Origin: an uncultured Clostridium sp.
GTDB taxonomy: Bacteria > Bacillota > Clostridia > TANB77 > CAG-508
Length of the DNA: 8,815 nucleotides
Direction of reading: 5' to 3'
Assembly (NCBI GenBank): GCA_945937855.1
Contig: CAMEUC010000041.1
Location: 1 to 8,815 of the forward strand
Part shown: positions 1-3,763 of the stretch, piece by piece
Numbering within the stretch: the stretch's first letter is position 1
How the letters are laid out: the number at the start of each line of letters is the position of its first letter
The notes under the pieces: model-generated
What the model saw: the letters and a program-made list of their open reading frames with translations, nothing else
What the model was told of the DNA's origin: nothing
Database searches by the model: none
Program-made: the position numbers and the translations under genes

Positions 1-288
1 ATTATTTCTGATATGGAATTTGATATTGGTTGTAGTTATAATACAACATTATTCAACGAAATAAGTCAGGAATTTATAGAACATGGGTATAAACTTCCTA
101 GACTTGTATTTTGGAATGTAAATAGCAGAACTGGTACTATCCCTGTAAAAGAAAATGAACTTGGGGTTGCTTTAGTATCAGGATTTTCAACCAACATTGT
201 TGACATGGTTATGAGTTCGGAACTTGACCCATATAAGTGTTTATTGAAAGTTCTGTTATCTAAGAGATATGAACTTATTAAACTTTAA
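1..288 (+). CDS. vWA-like protein (DUF2828/DUF7788-type), C-terminal part
   Basis: The reading frame is open from the first base, so this is the 3' part of a larger gene whose start lies outside the window; the ATG at 13 is probably internal. The visible 95 residues include an acidic segment SDMEFD near the left edge, then LPRLVFWNVNSRTGTIPV, then GVALVSGFSTNI, and end in KRYELIKL. The order FWNVN, then an internal GVALVSGFS, resembles the last third of the von Willebrand A domain of DUF2828/DUF7788 proteins, a group related to TROVE/Ro vWA domains and found in large phages. In vWA domains the acidic DxE-like segment contributes to metal binding; that is family knowledge, not shown here. It ends at TAA 286-288, followed 40 bp later by the tRNA-cluster promoter. 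Family call is from memory of motifs and has not been searched. Confidence 0.8.
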   Translation: MISDMEFDIGCSYNTTLFNEISQEFIEHGYKLPRLVFWNVNSRTGTIPVKENELGVALVSGFSTNIVDMVMSSELDPYKCLLKVLLSKRYELIKL

Positions 289-328
289 TAGAAATAAGAA
301 AAAAAAATTAAATAATTTATAAAACCAC

Positions 329-357
329 TTGACAAACTGTTTGTTATGTGTTATAAT
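329..357 (+). promoter_or_regulatory. Strong sigma-A promoter of the tRNA cluster
   Basis: TTGACA at 329-334 and TATAAT at 352-357 with a 17-bp spacer, and TG one base before the -10 (extended -10). Transcription should start near 364 and run through the structured leader, the first tRNA-like gene and tRNA-Ser. It belongs to the promoter group here with CTTGACAAACT around the -35. Confidence 0.93.
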
Positions 358-363
358 GTATAA

Positions 364-520
364 CAGATAGTTGAAAACAAGGTATCAATGAATTTCATTG
401 AGAACCTTTTAAATATAGCTATAAAAAAACCTATATGACAGTGGGATAATATATTTAGGTTTAATCCCTTGTATCTTGTTAAATAGTTTTTTCATATAGG
501 TTCTATTTAGCAAGATACAA
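364..520 (+). ncRNA. Structured leader RNA of the tRNA cluster (possible pseudoknot)
   Basis: The stretch between the promoter and the first tRNA-like gene has no reading frame but strong pairing. A hairpin at 379-408 pairs AAGGT with ACCTT around CAATGA/TCATTG. An 18-bp stem (one G-U) pairs 469-486 with 503-520. The 16-nt loop of that stem contains TCATATAGGTT (492-502), perfectly complementary over 11 nt to 428-438 (AACCTATATGA). The region also contains GGGAT/ATCCC (443-447 with 464-468). The 11-bp and 18-bp helices either form an H-type pseudoknot or are alternatives. The RNA ends five bases before the acceptor stem of the next gene, so it may act in tRNA processing or as a switch. Function unknown. 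Confidence 0.6.
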
Positions 521-524
521 CTGT

Positions 525-639
525 GGCAAGGTAGTTTAATTGGTAAAACGCTTAAAAATAAGTTTTGTAAAAACTTTAACAGCAGTTTAATTATTTCCAT
601 ATCAAGGAAGTGTTCTATGTTCGAATCATAGTCTTGCCT
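525..639 (+). tRNA. Interrupted tRNA-like gene, T73, apparent anticodon ATC
   Basis: Acceptor GGCAAGG pairs with TCTTGCC (632-638). The D arm GTTT-AATTGGTA-AAAC and the T arm CTATG-TTCGAAT-CATAG are canonical, and the discriminator is T639. Between D arm and anticodon arm lie about 43 extra bases. If bases 554-596 are removed, a perfect stem CTTCC/GGAAG forms around the loop ATATCAA and the product is a normal 72-nt tRNA. The loop would then read ATC (Asp codon GAT), which is odd because bacterial tRNA-Asp uses GTC and G73. Without splicing, TTTCC (594-598) can still pair with GGAAG. The insert carries a 7-bp hairpin (560-566/570-576), then TA and ACAGCA, and its ends AAATAA/TTATTT are complementary. 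Whether it is spliced, cut or simply tolerated is unknown. Confidence 0.6.
554..596 (+). other. Intron-like insert in tRNA-like gene, with ACAGCA element (E1)
   Basis: This 43-nt insert sits in the 5' strand of the anticodon stem. Its ends pair (AAATAA 556-561 with TTATTT 591-596). Inside are the hairpin AAGTTTT-GTA-AAAACTT and then TA-ACAGCA (579-584). It is far too short for a group I intron. The boundaries are inferred only from restoring the tRNA stem and could shift by one or two bases. Confidence 0.4.
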
Positions 640-641
640 TA

Positions 642-662
642 CATCTGACTTACCATCAGATT
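642..662 (+). other. Small hairpin between tRNA genes
   Basis: ATCTGA and TCAGAT flank the 7-nt loop CTTACCA just downstream of the first tRNA-like gene. It is a six-base-pair hairpin without a T run, possibly a processing spacer. Confidence 0.35.
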
Positions 663-688
663 ATTATAGAATAAAAGCCTACTATTTA

Positions 689-743
689 GCAGAATTAATG
701 CAGGACATCCTAATGCGTGGTGGCAAGGATGAAAAAATTCTGC
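689..743 (+). ncRNA. Structured hairpin just 5' of tRNA-Ser
   Basis: An 8-bp stem GCAGAATT/AATTCTGC (689-696 with 736-743) encloses a second hairpin, ATCCT-AA-TGC, loop GTGGTG, GCA-AGGAT (707-730). The tRNA-Ser acceptor starts five bases later. The interior is much richer in GC than its surroundings. It lacks ACAGCA but occupies the same place as the ACAGCA hairpins before tRNA-Met and tRNA-Leu. Two short strings, CTATTTAGCA and TGGCAAGG, are also found in the same order at 503-531 before the first tRNA-like gene, suggesting common origin. No known ribozyme or riboswitch was recognised. Confidence 0.5.
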
Positions 744-748
744 AATAT

Positions 749-836
749 GACAAGATACTCAAATGGTAAAGAGGGCAGTTTGCTAAACTGCTAGATGACT
801 AATAATCATGCGTGGGTTCGAATCCCACTCTTGTCG
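749..836 (+). tRNA. tRNA-Ser (anticodon GCT)
   Basis: Acceptor GACAAGA/TCTTGTC, D arm CTC-AAATGGTAAA-GAG, anticodon arm GCAGT-TTGCTAA-ACTGC, and a long variable arm typical of class II tRNAs. The T arm is GTGGG-TTCGAAT-CCCAC and the discriminator is G836, as expected for serine. It reads AGC/AGU. CCA is not encoded. Confidence 0.97.
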
Positions 837-880
837 TTCAAAAAAATCCAACCAAAAAAAAAAAAAAATAAAAAAAGTAC

Positions 881-909
881 TTGACAAACTTATATTTATA
901 TGATATAAT
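881..909 (+). promoter_or_regulatory. Sigma-A promoter for the second tRNA block
   Basis: TTGACA 881-886, 17-bp spacer, TATAAT 904-909 with TGA before it (extended -10). It drives the ACAGCA hairpin, tRNA-Met and the rest of the tRNA block. No terminator was seen between tRNA-Ser and this promoter. Confidence 0.93.
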
Positions 910-924
910 ATAAATATAAAAAAT

Positions 925-986
925 AAGACACAGACAGCAATCATTGATGGATGTAACAGTTAATTACAAAAACCAAATGTGTCTTG
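925..986 (+). ncRNA. ACAGCA hairpin (E2) 5' of tRNA-Met
   Basis: AAGACACA (925-932) pairs with TGTGTCTT (979-986), an 8-bp stem. ACAGCA is at 934-939, two bases after the first seven stem bases. The interior can form a small hairpin TGTAA/TTACA. Eight bases after the stem, tRNA-Met begins. It is the first transcribed element after the promoter at 881. Possible roles are a processing signal or a protein-binding RNA. Confidence 0.55.
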
Positions 987-994
987 TAAATATT

Positions 995-1067
995 GCGGAG
1001 TAGAGAAGCTGGTCATCTCATCAGCCTCATAAGCTGAAAACCACTGGTTCGAATCCAGTCTCCGCAA
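995..1067 (+). tRNA. tRNA-Met (anticodon CAT)
   Basis: Acceptor TGCGGAG/CTCCGCA, D arm GAGA-AGCTGGTCA-TCTC, anticodon arm TCAGC-CTCATAA-GCTGA, T arm ACTGG-TTCGAAT-CCAGT, discriminator A1067. The first pair is a proper T-A and the anticodon stem lacks the GGG/CCC of initiators, so it is an elongator Met. A lysidine-type Ile tRNA with CAT cannot be excluded from sequence alone. Confidence 0.93.
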
Positions 1068-1074
1068 TCATTAT

Positions 1075-1181
1075 GGGGGAAGTGGTCTAACAAAAAAGTG
1101 TATAGGGACAGTAACACTTACAGCAAAAACACTGCAAAGAAGGCAAATCTTGTGTGGACGGTTCAATTCCGTCATCCCCCA
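1075..1181 (+). tRNA. Interrupted or degenerate tRNA-like gene (Cys GCA-like)
   Basis: The ends are clearly tRNA: acceptor GGGGGA pairs with TCCCCC (1175-1180), and the T arm is GACGG-TTCAATT-CCGTC. The middle is not canonical. There is no normal D stem or GG-containing D loop. A 6-bp hairpin AAGTGT/ACACTT (1096-1101 with 1114-1119) is followed directly by ACAGCA (1120-1125). Downstream, an anticodon-like arm AAGA-AGGCAAA-TCTT has GCA (Cys) in the anticodon position but lacks the universal T33, and the discriminator is A where Cys tRNAs have T. A canonical-looking CTGCAAA also occurs at 1132-1138 without a stem. The gene is 107 nt, about 35 longer than a tRNA. It may need removal of an insert or may be a tRNA-like decoy. 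Confidence 0.45.
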
Positions 1182-1193
1182 ACTGTCCATTTT

Positions 1194-1265
1194 AGCCCTT
1201 TAGCCAAGAGGTAAGGCAAGAGACTTTGACTCTCTGATACGCTGGTTCGAATCCAGCAAGGGTTG
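1194..1265 (+). tRNA. tRNA-Gln (anticodon TTG)
   Basis: Acceptor AGCCCTT/AAGGGTT, D arm GCC-AAGAGGTAA-GGC, anticodon arm AGAGA-CTTTGAC-TCTCT, T arm GCTGG-TTCGAAT-CCAGC, discriminator G1265. Only four bases separate it from tRNA-Asn. CCA is not encoded. Confidence 0.96.
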
Positions 1266-1269
1266 TTTT

Positions 1270-1342
1270 GGGATATTAGTTCAGTTGGTAGAACGATAGA
1301 CTGTTAATCTATGTGTCGTAGGTTCGAATCCTGCATATCCCG
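1270..1342 (+). tRNA. tRNA-Asn (anticodon GTT)
   Basis: Acceptor GGGATAT/ATATCCC, D arm GTTC-AGTTGGTA-GAAC, anticodon arm ATAGA-CTGTTAA-TCTAT, T arm GTAGG-TTCGAAT-CCTGC, discriminator G1342. A fully canonical tRNA without encoded CCA. Confidence 0.97.
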
Positions 1343-1357
1343 TTTGAATTACAAACA

Positions 1358-1430
1358 AAGGCTCATACAGCAATTTTTGTATAACGATAAAACTATTTGT
1401 CTAAGAAAGTTTATAAAATGTAAGAGCCTT
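1358..1430 (+). ncRNA. ACAGCA hairpin (E4) 5' of tRNA-Leu
   Basis: AAGGCTC (1358-1364) pairs with GAGCCTT (1424-1430), 7 bp. ACAGCA is at 1367-1372, two bases after the stem. The loop also contains a copy (1372-1385) of the unit repeated in tandem at 1521-1595. tRNA-Leu starts six bases after the stem, and the same GTA follows the stem as in E2. Confidence 0.55.
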
Positions 1431-1436
1431 GTATAT

Positions 1437-1519
1437 GCACCTATGATGGAATTGGTATACATGATGAACTTAAAATTCATTGTCTTAATGATATTCGGGT
1501 TCGAATCCCGATAGGTGCA
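1437..1519 (+). tRNA. tRNA-Leu (anticodon TAA)
   Basis: Acceptor GCACCTA/TAGGTGC, D arm with AATTGGTA, anticodon arm ATGAA-CTTAAAA-TTCAT, a long class II variable region, T arm TCGGG-TTCGAAT-CCCGA, discriminator A1519. It reads TTA, the leucine codon most used in this AT-rich sequence. Confidence 0.97.
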
Positions 1520-1520
1520 T

Positions 1521-1595
1521 AATTTTTGTATAAAAAATGTATAACAATTTTTGTATAAAAATTGTATAACAATTTTTGTATAAAAAATATATAAA
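1521..1595. repeat. Three tandem 25-bp AT-rich repeats
   Basis: Units at 1521-1545, 1546-1570 and 1571-1595 share AATTTTTGTATAAAAA followed by a variable TG/TA-rich end. A partial fourth copy (AATTTTTGTATAAC) lies at 1372-1385 inside the E4 hairpin. The array lies between tRNA-Leu and the next promoter; function unknown. Confidence 0.85.
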
Positions 1596-1612
1596 TTGAT
1601 TATAATTTATTC

Positions 1613-1641
1613 TTGACAAACTTTGGTTTGTATGATATAAT
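1613..1641 (+). promoter_or_regulatory. Sigma-A promoter of the Cys-rich protein gene
   Basis: TTGACA 1613-1618, 17-bp spacer, TATAAT 1636-1641 with TGA before it. It has the same -35 context (CTTGACAAACTT) as the tRNA promoters. Confidence 0.93.
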
Positions 1642-1673
1642 ATATATAAATCAAAAAATAGGAAGGGATAAAT

Positions 1674-1895
1674 ATGACGAATTGTACGAATTGTAAAAAA
1701 TGTTATTATCGTAGTAATTCCAGTAGAAGTATTGCTACTTGTGATTATTATTTAATAACAGGACAAAGAAGGAATTGTTCAGCAGAAAATTGTGATAAAT
1801 TTATAGAGAAATCAAAAAAACCAAAAAGAAGATTTAAACACATAAATTTATCAGAAAAAAATATTTACGAACATAAATATTATAATTCATATTAA
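1674..1895 (+). CDS. Small Cys-rich zinc-ribbon-like protein
   Basis: A 73-aa basic protein. Cysteines form CTNCKKC at residues 4-10, then TCDYYLITGQRRNCSAENC at 22-40, followed by DKF. The order C-x2-C-x2-C, then C-x-Y-x3-TG-x-R-x-C-x4-C-x-KF, resembles a small protein commonly seen in Firmicute phages and mobile elements; no function is known to me. The cysteines could bind one or two zinc ions. The C-terminal third is Lys/Arg- and Tyr-rich and could touch nucleic acid; both are inferences. ATG 1674 follows GGAAGGG at suitable distance. It has its own promoter and a long structured 3' UTR with two ACAGCA hairpins, so the mRNA may have a second role as a regulatory RNA. Confidence 0.88.
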   Translation: MTNCTNCKKCYYRSNSSRSIATCDYYLITGQRRNCSAENCDKFIEKSKKPKRRFKHINLSEKNIYEHKYYNSY

Positions 1896-1904
1896 TTATT
1901 TATT

Positions 1905-1955
1905 TAGTCACTAACAGCAAATAATAGACTGCATATTTCGATGATAAAGTGACTA
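1905..1955 (+). ncRNA. ACAGCA hairpin (E5)
   Basis: TAGTCAC (1905-1911) pairs with GTGACTA (1949-1955), 7 bp. ACAGCA is at 1914-1919 after exactly two bases (TA). It is the first of two tandem copies in the 3' UTR of the Cys-rich gene. Confidence 0.6.
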
Positions 1956-1988
1956 GACTCATTTCTTAACCTTCATAGTTTTATTTTA

Positions 1989-2070
1989 GTCGCACACAGC
2001 AACTTATTTTATCAAAACTATTAAATCATATTATATTTAATTTATAGTGTTACCTCCAAAATAGCGACTA
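1989..2070 (+). ncRNA. ACAGCA hairpin (E6)
   Basis: TAGTCGC (1989-1995) pairs with GCGACTA (2064-2070), 7 bp. Relative to E5 one pair differs and the change is compensatory (A-T to G-C), which supports selection for the helix. ACAGCA is at 1998-2003 after two bases. The loop near 2051 includes TACCTCC, another anti-Shine-Dalgarno-like string. Confidence 0.62.
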
Positions 2071-2083
2071 GCATCTCTCCTTG

Positions 2084-2112
2084 AAACCATCCTTAATTGG
2101 GTGGTTTTTTTT
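2084..2112 (+). terminator. Intrinsic terminator after the Cys-rich gene
   Basis: AAACCATCC (2084-2092), loop TTAATT, GGGTGGTTT (2099-2107) and a run of T to 2112. The 9-bp stem has one T-G pair. It ends the tRNA/Cys-rich transcription unit. Confidence 0.92.
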
Positions 2113-2138
2113 ATTTCTTTTTTTATTCTATTCTATTT

Positions 2139-2301
2139 TATTTTAATATGATTATTTTGCTTATTTTGATAAAATAATCGGGGAATGATATCTTAAAAAA
2201 AAAATAATTATATTTTAATATAACCATTTTTATATATTTATAATATAATATCATATTAAAATATCTTACATTATCTTTTGATAAATTATATTTTAATATG
2301 A
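2139..2301. repeat. TATATTTTAATATGA motif cluster A
   Basis: Copies at 2139-2151 (core only), 2209-2223 (ends AA), 2287-2301 (perfect) on the + strand and 2251-2265 inverted. They lie just downstream of the terminator at 2112 at the left end of the gene-free region. Confidence 0.8.
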
Positions 2302-2887
2302 CATTATATCAATCCATTTGCTTGTTTGTTCTGTATATTCTGAAAACGTCCTATTTGTTTAATATAATAACTTATTTTGTCTTATTCGCTTTATTATAAA
2401 AATATTTATCTACAACACTAAGTAATTTACAACCTTATTATTTAACTCGCTCATAACCCAAATAAACTAGAATTACCAAGTATTAATACTAGAATTACAC
2501 CAAAAACCAATATAGCAATATCTTATAATTATTTACTTAATTATTAATAATTTAATTCATATATTTAAGACTGACAAATAAAAACCAAATCAAAGCAACG
2601 CCGCACACCATATAATAATCAACAACATTTCAACCTATTAAATTCTTGCTGATTTTGACGATTTTGCCCTATTATAATATTTAGTATGATTAAGTTATTT
2701 TAGCAAACAATCGTTAAATAACGTCATAATTTAATCCGTAACAATACAATGATTCGTTTCTAATGATGTTAGTATATAATCTGGCGAAAAATTTCCTATA
2801 GTTAATCTGCGAATTTTTGCCCTATTTTTTTTCAAAAATATATATGAAAATATTTCGTTTGTACATTAGAAAAAATATTTAGTTTGC

Positions 2888-2928
2888 AATATTTTAATAT
2901 GATGTTTTTACATAATATTTTAATATGA
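2888..2928. repeat. TATATTTTAATATGA motif cluster B
   Basis: Two copies (2888-2902 and 2914-2928, first base A) spaced 26 bp, about two helical turns plus. A degenerate relative follows near 2987. Confidence 0.8.
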
Positions 2929-3110
2929 TAAAATTTTTGTCATATTATAATATTCAGTTTAGTCAGATATTTTCGGATATATATCAACATATTTCAATGT
3001 GATAAAATCTTTATTTTACCTATGTTTTGAATGTCAAAAAACACATAAATTTCCTTACATTATATATATTTAATCCTAAATATTTTTATCATTTTTTTTA
3101 AAAATAAAGC

Positions 3111-3139
3111 TTGACATACTTTTTTATCTATGATATAAT
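3111..3139 (+). promoter_or_regulatory. Promoter of the three-gene small operon
   Basis: TTGACA 3111-3116, 17-bp spacer, TATAAT 3134-3139, TGA before the -10, then TCAGTCA. This downstream ARTCA-type string marks the second promoter class of the window. Confidence 0.93.
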
Positions 3140-3184
3140 TCAGTCATAAGTTAAGAGAGTGAGTTAAGAAAAGGAGAGATTTGC

Positions 3185-3454
3185 ATGAAATTAAAAGGAA
3201 TTATCAATGGAAAAGAAGTTGTTGTAGAGGTTGAATTATCAGAAATCATCAACGCATATAAAACAGCAAAGCGAGAGTTTGTATGGGAGGACATTTGTGA
3301 ATACTGTTTTAATAACAACATAGACATTGACAGTATATCAGAGGATGCTAAAGAAATAATGGTTGATATTGTTGAGGATAGACTTGACAATTCTGATATA
3401 ATCAACTCTCAGAGAGAAGATATAATATCAACTGTAGTAAATAAATTATTATAA
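3185..3454 (+). CDS. Hypothetical acidic 89-aa protein
   Basis: I do not recognise this protein. It starts with a likely beta-hairpin (MKLKGIINGKEVVVEVELSE), then is mostly helical and strongly acidic (EDICEY, SEDAKEIMVDIVEDR), ending in NKLL. Charge and size would fit an inhibitor or DNA-mimic type phage protein, but that is only a guess. ATG 3185 follows AAGGAGAGAT (3171-3180) closely. It is the first gene of an operon with the 21-aa and 40-aa genes. A 16-bp inverted repeat begins just before its stop codon and covers the start of the next gene, so the two are probably coupled in translation. Confidence 0.85.
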   Translation: MKLKGIINGKEVVVEVELSEIINAYKTAKREFVWEDICEYCFNNNIDIDSISEDAKEIMVDIVEDRLDNSDIINSQREDIISTVVNKLL

Positions 3455-3505
3455 AGACATTTCTGTATAAGGCAGGTGACTTCATGGCAGTCTTTATAAT
3501 AATTT
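3443..3505 (+). promoter_or_regulatory. 16-bp inverted repeat over the next gene's start
   Basis: Bases 3443-3458 and 3490-3505 are perfectly complementary over 16 bp, with a 31-nt loop holding the ribosome site AGGCAGGTG and the ATG at 3484. The left arm spans the stop codon (3452-3454) of the upstream gene. No T run follows, so it is not an intrinsic terminator. A ribosome finishing the upstream gene would open it. Confidence 0.7.
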
Positions 3506-3549
3506 ACGGATGGTATCTACTCTTTAAAGTAATAGGGGGTAAAGCATGA
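3484..3549 (+). CDS. 21-aa hydrophobic peptide
   Basis: ATG 3484 to TGA 3549 encodes MAVFIIIYGWYLLFKVIGGK plus Ala, a single likely membrane helix with a small basic tail. AGGCAGGTG (3470-3478) gives a ribosome site. The stop overlaps the next start as ATGA, a typical sign of coupled translation, which argues that this tiny frame is real. Single-helix phage peptides can be inhibitors of host membrane proteins or toxins; the actual role is unknown. Its start lies in the loop of a 16-bp hairpin, and its first codons are in the right arm. Confidence 0.6.
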   Translation: MAVFIIIYGWYLLFKVIGGKA

Positions 3550-3668
3550 AAATAACAAAAGTTATCAGCTCTAAAAACAAAAAATGTATAATGAGTTATA
3601 TATTGTCAGGTTGGTATATTAGAAAAGAGGATAATACAAACACAATATTAGAAAAAGTAATTTTATAA
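3546..3668 (+). CDS. 40-aa basic hypothetical protein
   Basis: ATG 3546 overlaps the stop of the 21-aa peptide by ATGA. The ribosome site is AGGGGG upstream, inside the previous gene. The product is lysine-rich at the N-terminus (MKITKVISSKNKKC), has a short hydrophobic middle (YILSGWYI) and a charged end. I do not recognise it. No terminator follows; the next promoter begins 18 bp later. Confidence 0.6.
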   Translation: MKITKVISSKNKKCIMSYILSGWYIRKEDNTNTILEKVIL

Positions 3669-3686
3669 AAAAATAAAAATTAACTG

Positions 3687-3715
3687 TTGACAAAACAAAT
3701 TATCTATGTTATAAT
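3687..3715 (+). promoter_or_regulatory. Promoter of the DUF262 gene
   Basis: TTGACA 3687-3692, 17-bp spacer, TATAAT 3710-3715, TGT before the -10, followed by TAAGTCA. The leader after it (to 3763) is almost identical to that of the gene at 5150. Confidence 0.94.
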
Positions 3716-3763
3716 TAAGTCAGAAATTAAGAAATGAACTAATAAATTAAAGGAGAGATTAAA
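3716..3763 (+). promoter_or_regulatory. Conserved leader with shared RBS
   Basis: The leader contains AAGTCAGAAATTAAGAAATG (3717-3736) and AAGGAGAGAT (3750-3759). Both parts recur in the leader of the gene at 5150 (5101-5149); weaker versions precede the genes at 3185 and 8153. Two parts are complementary to the 3' UTR at 1959-1969 and 2073-2082. Confidence 0.75.

Larger units (their letters stand above)
1896..2112 (+). ncRNA. Structured 3' UTR, possible trans-acting regulatory RNA
   Basis: About 190 nt of untranslated sequence lie between the stop codon and the terminator. It consists of two similar modules: hairpin E5 followed by a single-stranded stretch with TCATTTCTTAA (1959-1969), and hairpin E6 followed by ATCTCTCCTT (2073-2082). 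The first stretch is complementary over 11 nt to TTAAGAAATGA in the leaders of the genes at 3764 and 5150. The second is complementary over 10 nt to AAGGAGAGAT, the ribosome binding site of the genes at 3185, 3764 and 5150. Base pairing is seen in the sequence; translational control is inferred. Confidence 0.5.
2113..3110. other. 1-kb gene-free AT-rich region
   Basis: No reading frame with a credible start and ribosome site was found on either strand, and no strong promoter. It holds five direct and one inverted copy of the TATTTTAATATGA motif at its two ends (2139-2301 and 2888-2928), and a perfect 9-bp inverted repeat GATTATTTT/AAAATAATC near 2150-2179. ATTTTTGCCCTATT-like strings occur twice (near 2661 and 2813). 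Such a segment could be a replication origin, a partition site or a packaging site, but nothing here proves any of these. Confidence 0.6.

Noticed and set aside
554..596. Group I or group II intron in the tRNA-like gene
   Set aside because: 43 nt cannot hold the catalytic core of either class.
409..600. Minus-strand 63-aa frame over the tRNA leader
   Set aside because: It is antisense to a strongly structured RNA and tRNA-like gene, with no ribosome site or promoter; low-complexity composition.
1075..1181. tmRNA or tmRNA-like RNA
   Set aside because: At 107 nt it is far too short, and it has no tag-coding frame or pseudoknots; only the T arm and acceptor are similar.
1311..1514. 67-aa + strand reading frame in the tRNA block
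   Set aside because: It runs through tRNA-Asn, the E4 hairpin and tRNA-Leu, and has no ribosome binding site.
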